Source: JAIBJN01 sp963699495
GTDB taxonomy: Bacteria > Actinomycetota > Thermoleophilia > Gaiellales > Gaiellaceae
NCBI GenBank assembly: GCA_963699495.1
Contig: CAVOUB010000005.1
Location: forward strand, 186,001 to 250,000
DNA: 64,000 bases
Direction of reading: 5' to 3'
The translations under genes were made by a program, and so were the position numbers. The notes below the pieces were generated by a model. That model was not told where the DNA came from. It ran no database searches and worked only from the letters and a program-made list of their open reading frames with translations. Shown one piece after another: positions 25,610 through 34,285 of this stretch. Position 1 is the stretch's first letter, and every line of letters starts with the position of its first letter.

Positions 25610-26945
25610 CGAGCCCCGCAGTGATCGCCGTCCGCAGCGTTGCCGCTGCTGTCAGGCGCATTCTGCCACGGGACTCGGTGCCGTCCGGCACGAGTGCCTC
25701 GGAGAAGCCGAGCTTGGCGCACTCCACGAGGCGGCGCTCGGCCTGGCTGACTGGGCGTAAACGGCCCGTCAGGCCGACCTCGCCGAAGCAGGAGACACCG
25801 TGCTTGACAGGCGCTCCGCGCGCGGCCGAGGCGATGGCGAGCGCGATGCCGAGGTCGGCACCGGGCTCGTCGATGCGGACGCCGCCGGCGACGTTGACGA
25901 AGACGTCCGCCTGGCCGAGCGCGACCCCTGCGTGGCGGCCGAGGACGGCCACGAGCATGGAGAGGCGCTTCGGGTCGACGCCGGTACCCACGCGCCGGGG
26001 CATGGCGAGGTCGGTGGGCGCGACGAGCGCCTGCACCTCGAGCAGGAGCGGCCGCGTGCCCTCGATCGTGCAGGCCACGGCCGAGCCCGGCTGCTCCTCG
26101 TCGGGCCGGCCGAACAGCTCGGAGGGGTCGTCGACGGCCACCAGCCCCGCCGAGGTCATCTCGAAGACGCCCAGCTCGTTCGTCGAGCCGAAGCGGTTCT
26201 TCACGGCGCGCAGGACCCGGTGCGAGCGGTAGCGGTCGCCCTCGAAGTGGAGCACGCAGTCGACCAGGTGCTCGAGGACGCGCGGGCCGGCGACGGCGCC
26301 CTCCTTGGTCACGTGGCCCACCAGGAACGTGGCGATCCCCTGCTCCTTCGCGACCCGCAGAAAGCGGCCGGCCGCCTCGCGCACCTGCGCCACCGAGCCC
26401 GGCGCCGAGCCAAGCTCGGGCGCGTACAGCGTCTGCACGGAGTCGACCACGCAGACGTCGGGCCGCTCGCGCTCGAGCGTGGCACAGACCTCGTCCAGGT
26501 TCGTCTCCGCGAGGATGTGGACGTCGCCGGCGCCGCCCAGCCGGTCGGCGCGCAGCTTCACCTGCGCCGAGGACTCCTCCCCGGTGACCAGCACGACCTT
26601 GCGCCCCGAGGACATGGCCTGGAGGGCCATGAGGAGGAGCGTGGACTTCCCGATCCCCGGATCGCCCGAGACGAGGACGAGCGAAGCGGGGACGAGCCCG
26701 CCGCCGAGGACGCGATCGAGCTCCGCGACGCCGGTCGGGATCCGCTCGGCGTCGGAGACCTCGACCTCGACGAGCCGGAGCAGCGGCCGGCCCTGCGCCG
26801 GCGCGCCGCGGACGCCCGGAGCGGGGGCGAGCGCGCGCTCCTCCACCAGCGACCCCCACTCCCCGCACGCGGGACAGCGGCCGAGCCATTTCCCGGTCGT
26901 GTACCCGCATTCGGAGCATGCGTGCTGCAGGGCCGCCTTCGCCAT
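25584..26945 (-). CDS. radA: DNA repair protein RadA
   Basis: A 453-residue RadA: an N-terminal zinc finger (C10, C13, C24, C27), a RecA-like ATPase with Walker A SGDPGIGKS (93-101), the family-specific KNRFG motif (RAVKNRFGSTNE), and a C-terminal Lon-like domain with VGLTGRLRPV. It helps branch migration in recombinational repair. It overlaps disA, and both are downstream of clpC, the conserved arrangement. Confidence 0.97.
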   Translation of the reverse strand: MAKAALQHACSECGYTTGKWLGRCPACGEWGSLVEERALAPAPGVRGAPAQGRPLLRLVEVEVSDAERIPTGVAELDRVLGGGLVPASLVLVSGDPGIGKSTLLLMALQAMSSGRKVVLVTGEESSAQVKLRADRLGGAGDVHILAETNLDEVCATLERERPDVCVVDSVQTLYAPELGSAPGSVAQVREAAGRFLRVAKEQGIATFLVGHVTKEGAVAGPRVLEHLVDCVLHFEGDRYRSHRVLRAVKNRFGSTNELGVFEMTSAGLVAVDDPSELFGRPDEEQPGSAVACTIEGTRPLLLEVQALVAPTDLAMPRRVGTGVDPKRLSMLVAVLGRHAGVALGQADVFVNVAGGVRIDEPGADLGIALAIASAARGAPVKHGVSCFGEVGLTGRLRPVSQAERRLVECAKLGFSEALVPDGTESRGRMRLTAAATLRTAITAGLDASGSSEG

Positions 26946-27008
26946 CGGCGACCCAGTCTAGGCAGGCGGTCCGACGCCGAAGCCTCACGGCTTCGTGCCG
27001 GAACGGTG

Positions 27009-27302
27009 TCAGGAAGCCAGGATCTTGGCCTTCTCGGCCGCGAACTCCTCGTCCGTGAGGATTCCCTTCTTGTTGAGCTCGGCGAGCTTCTCGAGCTGCG
27101 CGAACTTGTCCTCCTCGGGCGGGGCGGCGGCGGCCGGCGGTGGGGCAGCAGCCTGCTGCGCGGCCATCTCCTGCTCGGCCTGCTGCTGATCCTTGGCAGC
27201 GTACTTCTCCTGCTGGTGGTGGGACACGGCGCCGGCGGTGCCGGCGACGACCGCGGTCGTCGCCGCTGCACGAACCAGGCTCGGGCCTCGTCGCCTCATC
27301 AT
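27009..27302 (-). CDS. Small SHOCT-domain protein
   Basis: A 97-residue protein: a hydrophobic N-terminal segment (VRAAATTAVVAGTAGAV) followed by a Gln/Ala/Pro-rich linker and a C-terminal SHOCT motif (FAQLEKLAELNKKGILTDEEF). SHOCT motifs are short oligomerisation elements. ATG 27302 has GGAGAG upstream. It starts 1 bp after the DUF6325 stop, and these two families often travel together. No function is known. Confidence 0.75.
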   Translation of the reverse strand: MMRRRGPSLVRAAATTAVVAGTAGAVSHHQQEKYAAKDQQQAEQEMAAQQAAAPPPAAAAPPEEDKFAQLEKLAELNKKGILTDEEFAAEKAKILAS

Positions 27303-27303
27303 G

Positions 27304-27747
27304 TCAGCTCTCCTCTCCGGAATCGGCGGCCGCATAGGCCAGGGCCGCCTGGACGACGTCGTGGGGAATGCGCTCGTTGGCGATCAGCTGGCCGCCGGCG
27401 TTCCGCACTGCCTCGGCGAAGCGGGTCGCCCAGACGTTCTCGAAGACGAGCAGGCCGGCGGACGAGTTCGGGTCGAGCGCCTCCGCGGCCAGCTGGATGT
27501 CATCCTCGTTCAGGAGGCCGGAGTCGATGTCCGCGATGTCGGACATCCCGGCGGCCTCGTCCTCGGGGTCGACCTCGCCGAGCTCGACGGCGGCGACGTT
27601 GCCCTCCTCGTCCTTGATGATGAAGACGAGGTCGAGGATGCGGATCGTCTCGTCCTCGACGAGCTCGGCCAGCGCCGGGATGATCTCGCCCTTGAACTTG
27701 TTTCCTGGGAAGGCTAGGACCAGGTATTCGATCGGCCCGACGCTCAT
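27304..27747 (-). CDS. DUF6325-like protein
   Basis: A 147-residue acidic protein with IEYLVLAFPGNKFKGEI at the start and ILDLVFIIKDEEGNV, resembling DUF6325/DUF1269-type proteins. It has an Ala/Gly-rich C-terminal helix. The region between contains no membrane segment. It is cotranscribed with the SHOCT protein; function is unknown. Confidence 0.7.
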   Translation of the reverse strand: MSVGPIEYLVLAFPGNKFKGEIIPALAELVEDETIRILDLVFIIKDEEGNVAAVELGEVDPEDEAAGMSDIADIDSGLLNEDDIQLAAEALDPNSSAGLLVFENVWATRFAEAVRNAGGQLIANERIPHDVVQAALAYAAADSGEES

Positions 27748-27797
27748 TGGCTTGCCTCCTGGGGAGTGGTAGTCGCTGCGCAGTCTGCCACAGACGG

Positions 27798-28184
27798 CTA
27801 GCGGCGGAACGCGTCATCGACGGGCACGCCGTAGCCGACGGCAAGCGCGTTCGTCTCGTTCGCCATCCCGACCACGGCCAGGAGCTCGGCGAGCTGCTCC
27901 TCGGTCATGCCCTTCTTGCGGGCGGAGGCCGAGTGTGAGGCGATGCAGTACTCGCAGCCGTTCGTCACCGACACCGCGACGTAGAGGAGCTCCTTCGTCA
28001 ACGGGTCGAGCGCGCCCGGCGCCATGACCTCCTTGACCGACTCCCAGGTTCGCCGGAGCGCGACCGGGTCGACGGCGAGCGCCTTCCAGAAGTTGTTGAC
28101 CCAGTCGGTCTGACGGGTCTCCATGATGTCGTCGTAGACCGCGCGCACCTCGGGGGAGGCGTCGGCGTACTCGATCAGCGGCAC
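27798..28184 (-). CDS. Carboxymuconolactone decarboxylase/AhpD-like protein
   Basis: A 128-residue all-helical protein of the CMD/AhpD family. The signature is TNGCEYCIASHSASARKKG, with the CxxC pair and the downstream His. AhpD-like members are alkylhydroperoxidase-type disulfide reductases; others decarboxylate. GTG 28184 is used, 25 bp after the clpC stop. It may be read through from clpC. Role in peroxide defence is a plausible inference. Confidence 0.85.
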   Translation of the reverse strand: MPLIEYADASPEVRAVYDDIMETRQTDWVNNFWKALAVDPVALRRTWESVKEVMAPGALDPLTKELLYVAVSVTNGCEYCIASHSASARKKGMTEEQLAELLAVVGMANETNALAVGYGVPVDDAFRR

Positions 28185-28209
28185 GCCGCCGAGTGTGCCA
28201 GACGGAGCG

Positions 28210-30738
28210 CTACTCGTCGGGGAGCTCGTCCGGGTCCGACTCCGCCGTCGGCTCCTCGGGCGGGACGGTGACCTTCTCGGGCTCGGGCGGAACCTCACCC
28301 TCGATGACCGAGATGTCGACCTCGTCCTCGCCTTCCTTCGTGCCGACGACGATGGTCGAGCCGGGCTTGAGCGAGCGGCCGAGGACGAAGTCCGCGAGCG
28401 GGTCCTCGATGAAGCGCTGGATCGCGCGGCGTAGCGGGCGGGCGCCCATGGCCGGGTCGTAGCCCTTGGAGACGAGCAGCTCCTTGGCGTCCTCGGTGAG
28501 CTCGATGGTGGCCTCGTGCTCGCCCATCTGCTCCTTGAGCCGCTTCATCATCAGGTCGACGATGATCTTGATCTCGTCCTTCGTCAGCTTGTGGAAGACG
28601 ATGACCTCGTCGATGCGGTTCAGGAGCTCGGGGCGGAAGACCTTCTTGAGCTCGCCCATGATCCGGTCCTTCATCTCGTCGTAGGAGAGACCGGTGTCGT
28701 CGCCGACGGAGAAGCCGAGGGACTGGTTCTTGGAGATCGTGGCCGCGCCGATGTTCGACGTCATGATCACGATCGTGTTGCGGAAGTCGACCTTGCGGCC
28801 CTGGGCGTCGGTCAGCTTCCCGTCCTCGAGGATCTGGAGGAGGATGTTGAAGACGTCCGGGTGGGCCTTCTCGATCTCGTCGAGGAGGACGACGGAGTAG
28901 GGCTTGCGGCGCACGGCCTCGGTGAGCTGGCCGCCCTCGTCGTAGCCGATGTAGCCGGGGGGCGAGCCGACGAGCCGGGACACGGAGTGCTTCTCCATGT
29001 ACTCCGACATGTCCACCTGGATCATGGCGTCCTCGTCGCCGAAGAGGAACTCGGCGAGCGTGCGCGCCAGCTCGGTCTTCCCGACGCCCGAAGGGCCGAG
29101 GAAGATGAACGAGCCGGTGGGGCGCTTCGGGTCCTTGATGCCCGCGCGGGCGCGGCGGATCGACTTGGACACGGCGACGATCGCCTCGTTCTGGCCGATG
29201 ACGCGCTTGTGGAGCTCGTCCTCCATGCGGATGAGCTTCTGCGACTCCGCCTCGGTGAGCTTGAAGACCGGGATGCCCGTCCACATGGAGACGATGTCCG
29301 CGATCTCCTCCTCGCCGATCTCGGGCTGCTCGACCTGCTCCGACGTGCGCCACTTGTCCTCGAGCTCGCGCTTCTTCTGCGTGAGCTTGCGCTCCTTGTC
29401 GCGGAGGTTGGCCGCCTTCTCGAACTCCTGCGCCTCGATCGCGGCCTCCTTCTCCTCGCGCACCTTCTCGATCTCGTCCTCGAGCTCGCGGTAGCGCGGC
29501 GGAGCGGTCATCGTCTTGATGCGCATGCGGGACGCGGCCTCGTCGATCAGGTCGATGGCCTTGTCCGGCAGGTGCCGGTCCTGGATGTAGCGGTCGGCGA
29601 GGATCGCGGAAGCGCGGAGGGCGTCGTCGGTGATCGTGCACCGGTGATGCGCCTCGTAGCGGTCGCGGAGGCCGCGCAGGATCTGGACGGTGTCGTCCAC
29701 CGTCGGCTCGTCGACCCGGATCTGCTGGAAGCGCCGCTCGAGGGCCGCGTCGCGCTCGAGGTACTTGCGGTACTCGTCGAGCGTGGTCGCGCCGATCGTC
29801 TGCAGCTCGCCCCGGGCCAGCGCGGGCTTCAGGATCGAGGCGGCGTCGATCGCGCCCTCGGCCGCCCCCGCGCCGACGAGGTTGTGGAGCTCGTCGATGA
29901 AGAGAATGATGTCGCCGCGCTGGGTGATCTCCTTCATCACCTTCTTGAGGCGCTCCTCGAACTCGCCGCGGTACTTCGAGCCCGCCACGAGGGCGGCGAG
30001 GTCGAGCGTGTAGATCTGCTTGTTCTTCAGGAGCTCCGGGACCTGGTTCGCGGAGATGCGGGCAGCAAGGCCCTCGACGACGGCGGTCTTGCCCACGCCC
30101 GGCTCCCCGATCAGCACCGGGTTGTTCTTCGTCCGGCGTGACAGGATCTGCATGACGCGCTCGATCTCGGTCTGGCGCCCCACAACGGGGTCGAGCTTGC
30201 CCTCGGCCGCGAGCTTCGTGAGGTTGCGGCCGAACTGGTCGAGGAGCTTCGAGCTCTTGGCCTTCTCGCCGGCCGCCGCGGGGCCGCCCTGCTGGCGGCG
30301 GCCCGGGCCGGAAAGCATGCGGATGATCTCGTTGCGGATCTTCTCGGCGTCGGCGTCGAAGTCGAGCAGAATCCGGGCGGCGACGCCCTCGTTCTCGCGC
30401 ACGAGCCCGAGCAGGATGTGCTCGGTGCCGATGTAGTTGTGGCCGAGGGAGAGGGCCTCGCGCAGCGCGAGCTCGAGCACCTTCTTCGCGCGCGGGGTGA
30501 ACGGGATCTGGCCCGTCGTGACCTCGTCGCCCTGTCCGACGATGCGCGCGACCTGGGCGCGCACCTCCTCCACCGTGATGTCCAGGCTCTCGAGCACGCG
30601 GGCGGCCAGCCCCTCTTCCTCGCGCAGGAGGCCGAGGAGGATGTGCTCGGTGCCGATGTAGTTGTGCTTGAGGGCGCGGGCCTCGTCCTGGGCGAGAACG
30701 ACGACCTGCCTGGCTCTCTCGGTGAAGCGCTCGAACAA
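28210..30738 (-). CDS. clpC: ATP-dependent Clp protease ATP-binding subunit ClpC
   Basis: A 842-residue HSP100. Two Clp_N repeats occupy residues 1-145, the first AAA module has Walker A GEPGVGKT at 211-218, a UVR domain lies in the middle (EAIEAQEFEKAANLRDKE-like), and the second AAA has GPSGVGKT around residue 550. It unfolds substrates for ClpP. Start is a TTG with AAGGA upstream. No ctsR or mcsAB is adjacent. The N-domain is nearly duplicated in the protein at 41334-41993. Confidence 0.97.
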   Translation of the reverse strand: MFERFTERARQVVVLAQDEARALKHNYIGTEHILLGLLREEEGLAARVLESLDITVEEVRAQVARIVGQGDEVTTGQIPFTPRAKKVLELALREALSLGHNYIGTEHILLGLVRENEGVAARILLDFDADAEKIRNEIIRMLSGPGRRQQGGPAAAGEKAKSSKLLDQFGRNLTKLAAEGKLDPVVGRQTEIERVMQILSRRTKNNPVLIGEPGVGKTAVVEGLAARISANQVPELLKNKQIYTLDLAALVAGSKYRGEFEERLKKVMKEITQRGDIILFIDELHNLVGAGAAEGAIDAASILKPALARGELQTIGATTLDEYRKYLERDAALERRFQQIRVDEPTVDDTVQILRGLRDRYEAHHRCTITDDALRASAILADRYIQDRHLPDKAIDLIDEAASRMRIKTMTAPPRYRELEDEIEKVREEKEAAIEAQEFEKAANLRDKERKLTQKKRELEDKWRTSEQVEQPEIGEEEIADIVSMWTGIPVFKLTEAESQKLIRMEDELHKRVIGQNEAIVAVSKSIRRARAGIKDPKRPTGSFIFLGPSGVGKTELARTLAEFLFGDEDAMIQVDMSEYMEKHSVSRLVGSPPGYIGYDEGGQLTEAVRRKPYSVVLLDEIEKAHPDVFNILLQILEDGKLTDAQGRKVDFRNTIVIMTSNIGAATISKNQSLGFSVGDDTGLSYDEMKDRIMGELKKVFRPELLNRIDEVIVFHKLTKDEIKIIVDLMMKRLKEQMGEHEATIELTEDAKELLVSKGYDPAMGARPLRRAIQRFIEDPLADFVLGRSLKPGSTIVVGTKEGEDEVDISVIEGEVPPEPEKVTVPPEEPTAESDPDELPDE

Positions 30739-30934
30739 AGCTTCAGGATCCTTTCCGGTTGACAGCCGGACCTATGGTATCGAACCGGTCGGGAGTGCCC
30801 GAGCAGGCCATGGAGTCCGTATCGGCTTTGCGCCGAAGGCTTTAGAGAGTCAATTTCCCAGCCGTCCGGACAGCTTGTTGGGGGTGCCCCGTACGGGGGA
30901 CGCGCCGGCCGGGCAACAGGCCGATTGTTGAACC
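30739..30934. promoter_or_regulatory. Divergent clpC / CAP-protein promoter region
   Basis: The 196-bp gap between two divergent genes must hold both promoters. It contains GTGCCCCGTACGGGG and CCGGCCGGG-type inverted repeats near the CAP gene, but I could not assign a -10/-35 pair with certainty. No small ORF is evident. Confidence 0.35.
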
Positions 30935-31480
30935 ATGAGGAGGAGGGCTCTCGTGGTACTCGTGGCCACGCTCGCGCTCATTGCGCTGGCGGCGCCTTCC
31001 TCCGCGCGCGCCCTCTCGATGAGCGACCGGGACACGCTGGAGGCCAGCGTCGTCGCGAGGATCAATGCCGTCCGCAGGAGCCACGGCCTGCGGCAGCTGA
31101 CGGTCGTCACCCGCCTGGCCAACGCCGCCGACCGCCATGCCACGTCGATGGCGGCCGCGAGCTACTTCAGCCACGACCTCTACACGCCGACGGGCTCGAG
31201 CACCTGGACGGCGTTCGGGACGTGGATCCGCTGGTACTGGCCGGGGCCGGGCTATTCGTCCTGGAGCGCAGGCGAGAACCTCGCCTGGGGCGCGCCCGGG
31301 ATCACGGCCTCCCAGACGGTCAGCCGCTGGATGGCGAGCCCCGGCCATCGAGCCAACATCCTCAACCGCTCCTGGCGCAACATCGGGGTCGCCGCCGTCC
31401 ACGTCCGCGACCCGCTCGGCTACTACGGCTCCTGGGACGACGTGACCATCGTCGCGGCCGAGTTCGGCGCCCGGCGCTAG
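30935..31480 (+). CDS. Secreted CAP/SCP-domain protein
   Basis: A 181-residue protein with a cleavable signal peptide (about residues 1-27, ending SSARA). The rest is a CAP domain: VVARINAVRRSHGLRQL, ADRHATSMAAASYFSHD, the SAGENLAWG motif and WMASPGHRANILNRSWRNIGV. Bacterial YkwD-like CAP proteins are exported; their chemistry is unclear. It is divergent from clpC. Confidence 0.88.
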   Translation: MRRRALVVLVATLALIALAAPSSARALSMSDRDTLEASVVARINAVRRSHGLRQLTVVTRLANAADRHATSMAAASYFSHDLYTPTGSSTWTAFGTWIRWYWPGPGYSSWSAGENLAWGAPGITASQTVSRWMASPGHRANILNRSWRNIGVAAVHVRDPLGYYGSWDDVTIVAAEFGARR

Positions 31481-31481
31481 C

Positions 31482-31706
31482 TCACTCCTCGAGCCTCAGC
31501 AGGTCGCCCGGCTGGCAGCCCAGGGCGTCGCAGAGCGCGGTGAGGGTCGTGAACCGGACGGCGCGCGCGCGGCCGTTCTTGAGGATCGAGAGGTTGACGA
31601 CCGTGACACCGACCCGCTCCGCGAGCTCAGCGAGAGTCATGCCGCGCTCCTCGAGCAGCCGGTCGAGTCGTACCGAAATCCTGTGCGCGGAAGGCTCCGG
31701 CGGCAT
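31482..31706 (-). CDS. Small XRE/Cro-type HTH regulator
   Basis: A 74-residue single-domain regulator: RLLEERGMTLAELAERVGVT, VNLSILKNGRARAVRF, CDALGCQPGDLL. This is the YozG-like HTH that typically follows a DUF2975 membrane protein. Its start overlaps the stop of the upstream gene (TGATG). It probably binds the three operators upstream of the pair (32323-32369). Confidence 0.88.
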   Translation of the reverse strand: MPPEPSAHRISVRLDRLLEERGMTLAELAERVGVTVVNLSILKNGRARAVRFTTLTALCDALGCQPGDLLRLEE

Positions 31707-32311
31707 CAGACCGTCGCCTCGACGTCCTCGCGCAGCCGGAGGCCGTAGGCAAAGACCTCCGCGAGGATGAAGGCGCCCAGGCCCGCGACCATCGCCGTGG
31801 CCGGCAATGCGAACCCGGCCATGCCGAAGTCGCCGAAGCGGTCCGGCGGCAGGGAGTTGAGCATCGACGCGCGGATCGCCGAGTTGAAGAGCTCGACGAG
31901 CGGCGCGCCCACGACGAGCAGGAACCCCAGGCCGCGCAGGCGCTTGACGTTCTGGGGCCCGAACGGATCGCCCTTCCGGACCGAGCGCGCCAGGCCCCAG
32001 AGAAGCCAGAGCCCGGCGACGCTCAGCAACCAGGGACCCACATCCTCGGCCGTCGAGAGCAGCACCTGCCCCGTCGTCGGGTCCTCAACCTCGAGTACGA
32101 CCTCGGGCCAACCCTTGAGGTGGACGTCCTCGCCCACGTCGATCCTCTCGGGATTCACCTGCGCGTCGACGTCGAGCGTGGCGCTCCCCGAGAGCATCCG
32201 GCCGTACTCGACGATCTGGAACGCTGGATAGACGACCGCCGCCAAGATCAGGAGGACGGAGACGAGGACGTAGCCGGTCGTTACCGCCCCGGAAGGACGC
32301 GGTTGGCCCAT
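31706..32311 (-). CDS. DUF2975 membrane protein
   Basis: A 201-residue protein with four predicted membrane helices (VLVSVLLILAAVVYPAFQIV at the start and VAGLGAFILAEVFAYGLRL near the end) and a periplasmic loop. DUF2975 proteins nearly always pair with a YozG-type HTH. Strong Shine-Dalgarno AAGGAGGT precedes the ATG. Its function is unknown, but the pair may sense an envelope or membrane signal. Confidence 0.82.
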   Translation of the reverse strand: MGQPRPSGAVTTGYVLVSVLLILAAVVYPAFQIVEYGRMLSGSATLDVDAQVNPERIDVGEDVHLKGWPEVVLEVEDPTTGQVLLSTAEDVGPWLLSVAGLWLLWGLARSVRKGDPFGPQNVKRLRGLGFLLVVGAPLVELFNSAIRASMLNSLPPDRFGDFGMAGFALPATAMVAGLGAFILAEVFAYGLRLREDVEATV

Positions 32312-32322
32312 GGGGACCTCCT

Positions 32323-32369
32323 TATCGACAAACGATAGTATCGACAGACGATAACATCGAATATCGATA
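32323..32369. promoter_or_regulatory. Triple tandem dyad operator
   Basis: Three 15-bp boxes repeat at exact 16-bp steps: TATCGACAAACGATA (32323-32337), TATCGACAGACGATA (32339-32353) and the degenerate CATCGAATATCGATA (32355-32369). The first two are TATCG-N5-CGATA dyads. They lie directly upstream of the DUF2975 start and are the likely operators of the HTH encoded downstream. Confidence 0.8.
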
Positions 32370-32419
32370 TGTCAATGAAGGCGCGAAACGACAGCGGCAG
32401 CGCGGGATAAGCTCGCGCC

Positions 32420-33259
32420 GTGCTCCTCGAGACGACGATCGCGCCGAAGGCCCCCTACTCGCTCGCCCTCTCGGCCCGGTTCGGGACCGACGCGACCCGC
32501 TACTTCCGCGACGGGGTGCTCACGTTCGCCTTCGAGGCCGGAGGCGAGCCCGCACGCGCCCGCGTGACGCAGCGCCCTGACGGGCGCCTGTCCGTGGCGG
32601 TGGAGACGTCGGCCCCCGAGGAGGCGCTCGACCGCGTGCGCTTCGTCCTCGCGGCCGACGACGACCACGAGCTCTTCCTGCGCCGCTTCTCCGACGACCG
32701 CCTCATCGGGCGCGCTGCGCGCAGCCTGCGCGGCCTCCGGCCCCTTCGCACGGCGACCGTGACCCACTCGCTTCTCAAGGCGATCTGCGGGCAGCTGATC
32801 CAGGCGCGGGCAGCGCGCCTGCTCGAGGCGCGCTTGATCCGCTCGCTGGGAACGCCCGCCGGAGATCTCTACCTCCCGCCGACCCGGACGACGTTCGCCG
32901 GGCTCGCGCCGGCACAGCTCGCCCGCGACGGCCTCGTCGCGCGGAAGTCGAACGCGCTCATCCGCCTCTCCCGCGAGTGGGACGTGGAGCGCCTGCGCGA
33001 CGTCGAGACGCCGGCCGCCGTGGCGCGGATCGAGCGCGAGCGAGGCCTCGGACCGTGGTCGGCGGGAATGGTGTGCCTCTACGGGCTCGGCCGCTACGAG
33101 CACGGCCTCGTCGGCGACCTCGGGCTCGTGAGGCTCTGTGGGACGCTCCTCGGCCGCCGGGCCGAGCCGGAGGACACCCGGCGCCTGCTCGAGCCGTACG
33201 GCGAGTGGGCGGGGCTGGCGAGCGTCTACCTGCTCGCCCGCCCCGTCCCGACGTTCTAG
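32420..33259 (+). CDS. DNA-3-methyladenine glycosylase II-like (AlkA) protein
   Basis: A 279-residue HhH-GPD DNA glycosylase. An N-terminal AlkA-like domain precedes the HhH region: SLLKAICGQLIQARAARLLE, then RERGLGPWSAGMVCLYGLGR and the catalytic Asp in GLVGDLGLVRL. No iron-sulfur cluster ligands are present, as in AlkA. It should remove alkylated bases. It is convergent with the sortase gene, and its terminator follows. Confidence 0.85.
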   Translation: MLLETTIAPKAPYSLALSARFGTDATRYFRDGVLTFAFEAGGEPARARVTQRPDGRLSVAVETSAPEEALDRVRFVLAADDDHELFLRRFSDDRLIGRAARSLRGLRPLRTATVTHSLLKAICGQLIQARAARLLEARLIRSLGTPAGDLYLPPTRTTFAGLAPAQLARDGLVARKSNALIRLSREWDVERLRDVETPAAVARIERERGLGPWSAGMVCLYGLGRYEHGLVGDLGLVRLCGTLLGRRAEPEDTRRLLEPYGEWAGLASVYLLARPVPTF

Positions 33260-33267
33260 TCCGTCAG

Positions 33268-33290
33268 CCGGCCCAGGAAGCTTGGGCCGG
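33268..33290 (+). terminator. Terminator-like hairpin after the AlkA-like gene
   Basis: CCGGCCCA and TGGGCCGG form a perfect 8-bp stem. A second G/C-rich inverted repeat, GGGGGCG/CGCCCCC, follows. The 33260-33565 gap between the two convergent genes contains only such hairpins, including GCACCGGC-TGA-GCCGGTGC at 33410-33428; I see no credible gene in it. Confidence 0.6.
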
Positions 33291-33515
33291 GGGCGTCGCC
33301 CGAGCCGTGGGCGTCGCCCCCGGACCGCGTCTCGCCCGTCCCCAGCTGGACGGACGAGGGCGTGGGCGCGAGGAAGGCTGCGCGGCCCACGCTGCCTGCT
33401 CACGGGGTTGCACCGGCTGAGCCGGTGCGTCGGCGATGTCGCGCGTCGCGGCCAGCACCGCGGTTCGAGCGATTCCCCTCATTGCCTCCCCCGTTGCCGC
33501 AGGTCGTGCCTCTGA

Positions 33516-33560
33516 GAAAAGCGCGCCCTACCCCTTTCGGGTACTGGCCGAAGGGCCAGT
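33516..33560 (-). terminator. Terminator of the sortase operon
   Basis: On the minus strand two hairpins (ACTGGCC/GGCCAGT and TACCC/GGGTA) precede a GCGCGCTTTTCTC sequence. It closes the four-gene sortase operon. Confidence 0.6.
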
Positions 33561-33565
33561 CCGTG

Positions 33566-34285
33566 TCAGACAGCGTAGGGCGTACCGCCGGCCGGATCGA
33601 CCTGGACGAGGCGCGCGTAGACGACCCAGCGCTGCTTCGCGCTGTAGAGCGGATGGCAGGCGGTGAGCACGAGCGTGTCGTAGCCGCGGTCGCGGATGAT
33701 GCTCCAGTCCTCGTTGTCGACGATCTCGTGCTCGACGACCCGGTAGTGGAAGGTCGCGTACGGGAGCGACACGGTGATCGAGTCACCTCGGCGCAGCGAG
33801 TCAATGTGCCGGAATGGCGCGCCAAACGTTGTCCGGTGACCGGCGATCGCCATCGTCCTTCCGACGCCTGGGAGCGAGGTCTCCGGATAGTGGCCCGGCC
33901 CCTGGGAGAGGTCCGCCCCCCAGCGGGTTCCGTGCACGAACGCGGTCTTCAACCCCAGGCGGGGCACCGTGAGGTGGCCGAGCGCCTTCCCGAGCTTGAG
34001 CTTCGCATGCAGCTCGTTTGCGGCGCGGGCGACGGCGAGCTTCTCGACCTCGAGCCGCTCCTCCTTGGTCAGCTCTCCGGCTGCAGACTCGTCGCTGAAG
34101 CTTGGGGAGGCGACGATCGGTTTCTGCTCGGCGAACGCTTCGTCGAGAGACTGGCTGAGCTCGTGTTGCTTCCAGCGCGCGTACAGGTCCGTCGCGGGAT
34201 CCCGCCACAGGACCACGGCGGCCGCGTAGGCGACGACCAGGACGCCAAGCCCGGCGAGAACCACACCGAGGCGGCGCCTCTTCAC
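33566..34285 (-). CDS. Class E-like sortase
   Basis: A 239-residue membrane-anchored transpeptidase: N-terminal helix (VVLAGLGVLVVAYAAAVVLW), then a helical stalk, then the sortase barrel with catalytic His150 (AIAGHRT), Cys210 (VLTACHPLYS) and Arg219 (KQRWVVYARL). Such sortases in Actinomycetota join LPXTG-type or LAXTG-type proteins to peptidoglycan. It is the last gene of a coupled operon with DCC, HTTM and DUF5819-like genes, and two LPXTG proteins lie immediately downstream on the chromosome, so they are likely substrates. Confidence 0.92.
   Translation of the reverse strand: MKRRRLGVVLAGLGVLVVAYAAAVVLWRDPATDLYARWKQHELSQSLDEAFAEQKPIVASPSFSDESAAGELTKEERLEVEKLAVARAANELHAKLKLGKALGHLTVPRLGLKTAFVHGTRWGADLSQGPGHYPETSLPGVGRTMAIAGHRTTFGAPFRHIDSLRRGDSITVSLPYATFHYRVVEHEIVDNEDWSIIRDRGYDTLVLTACHPLYSAKQRWVVYARLVQVDPAGGTPYAV

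Noticed and set aside
30759..30778. TTGACA in the clpC/CAP gap as a plus-strand promoter
   Set aside because: The nearest -10-like sequence is only 8 bp away, and no alternative with 16-18 bp spacing is present.
30839..30934. c-di-AMP (ydaO) riboswitch upstream of the CAP protein, given disA in the window
   Set aside because: The conserved CAGCTAACCCC-type core is missing; the hairpins alone are not enough.
33264..33482. Minus-strand 72-codon frame between the AlkA-like and sortase genes
   Set aside because: Low-complexity Arg/Pro/Ala composition, no Shine-Dalgarno, and it lies inside the terminator-rich convergent gap.
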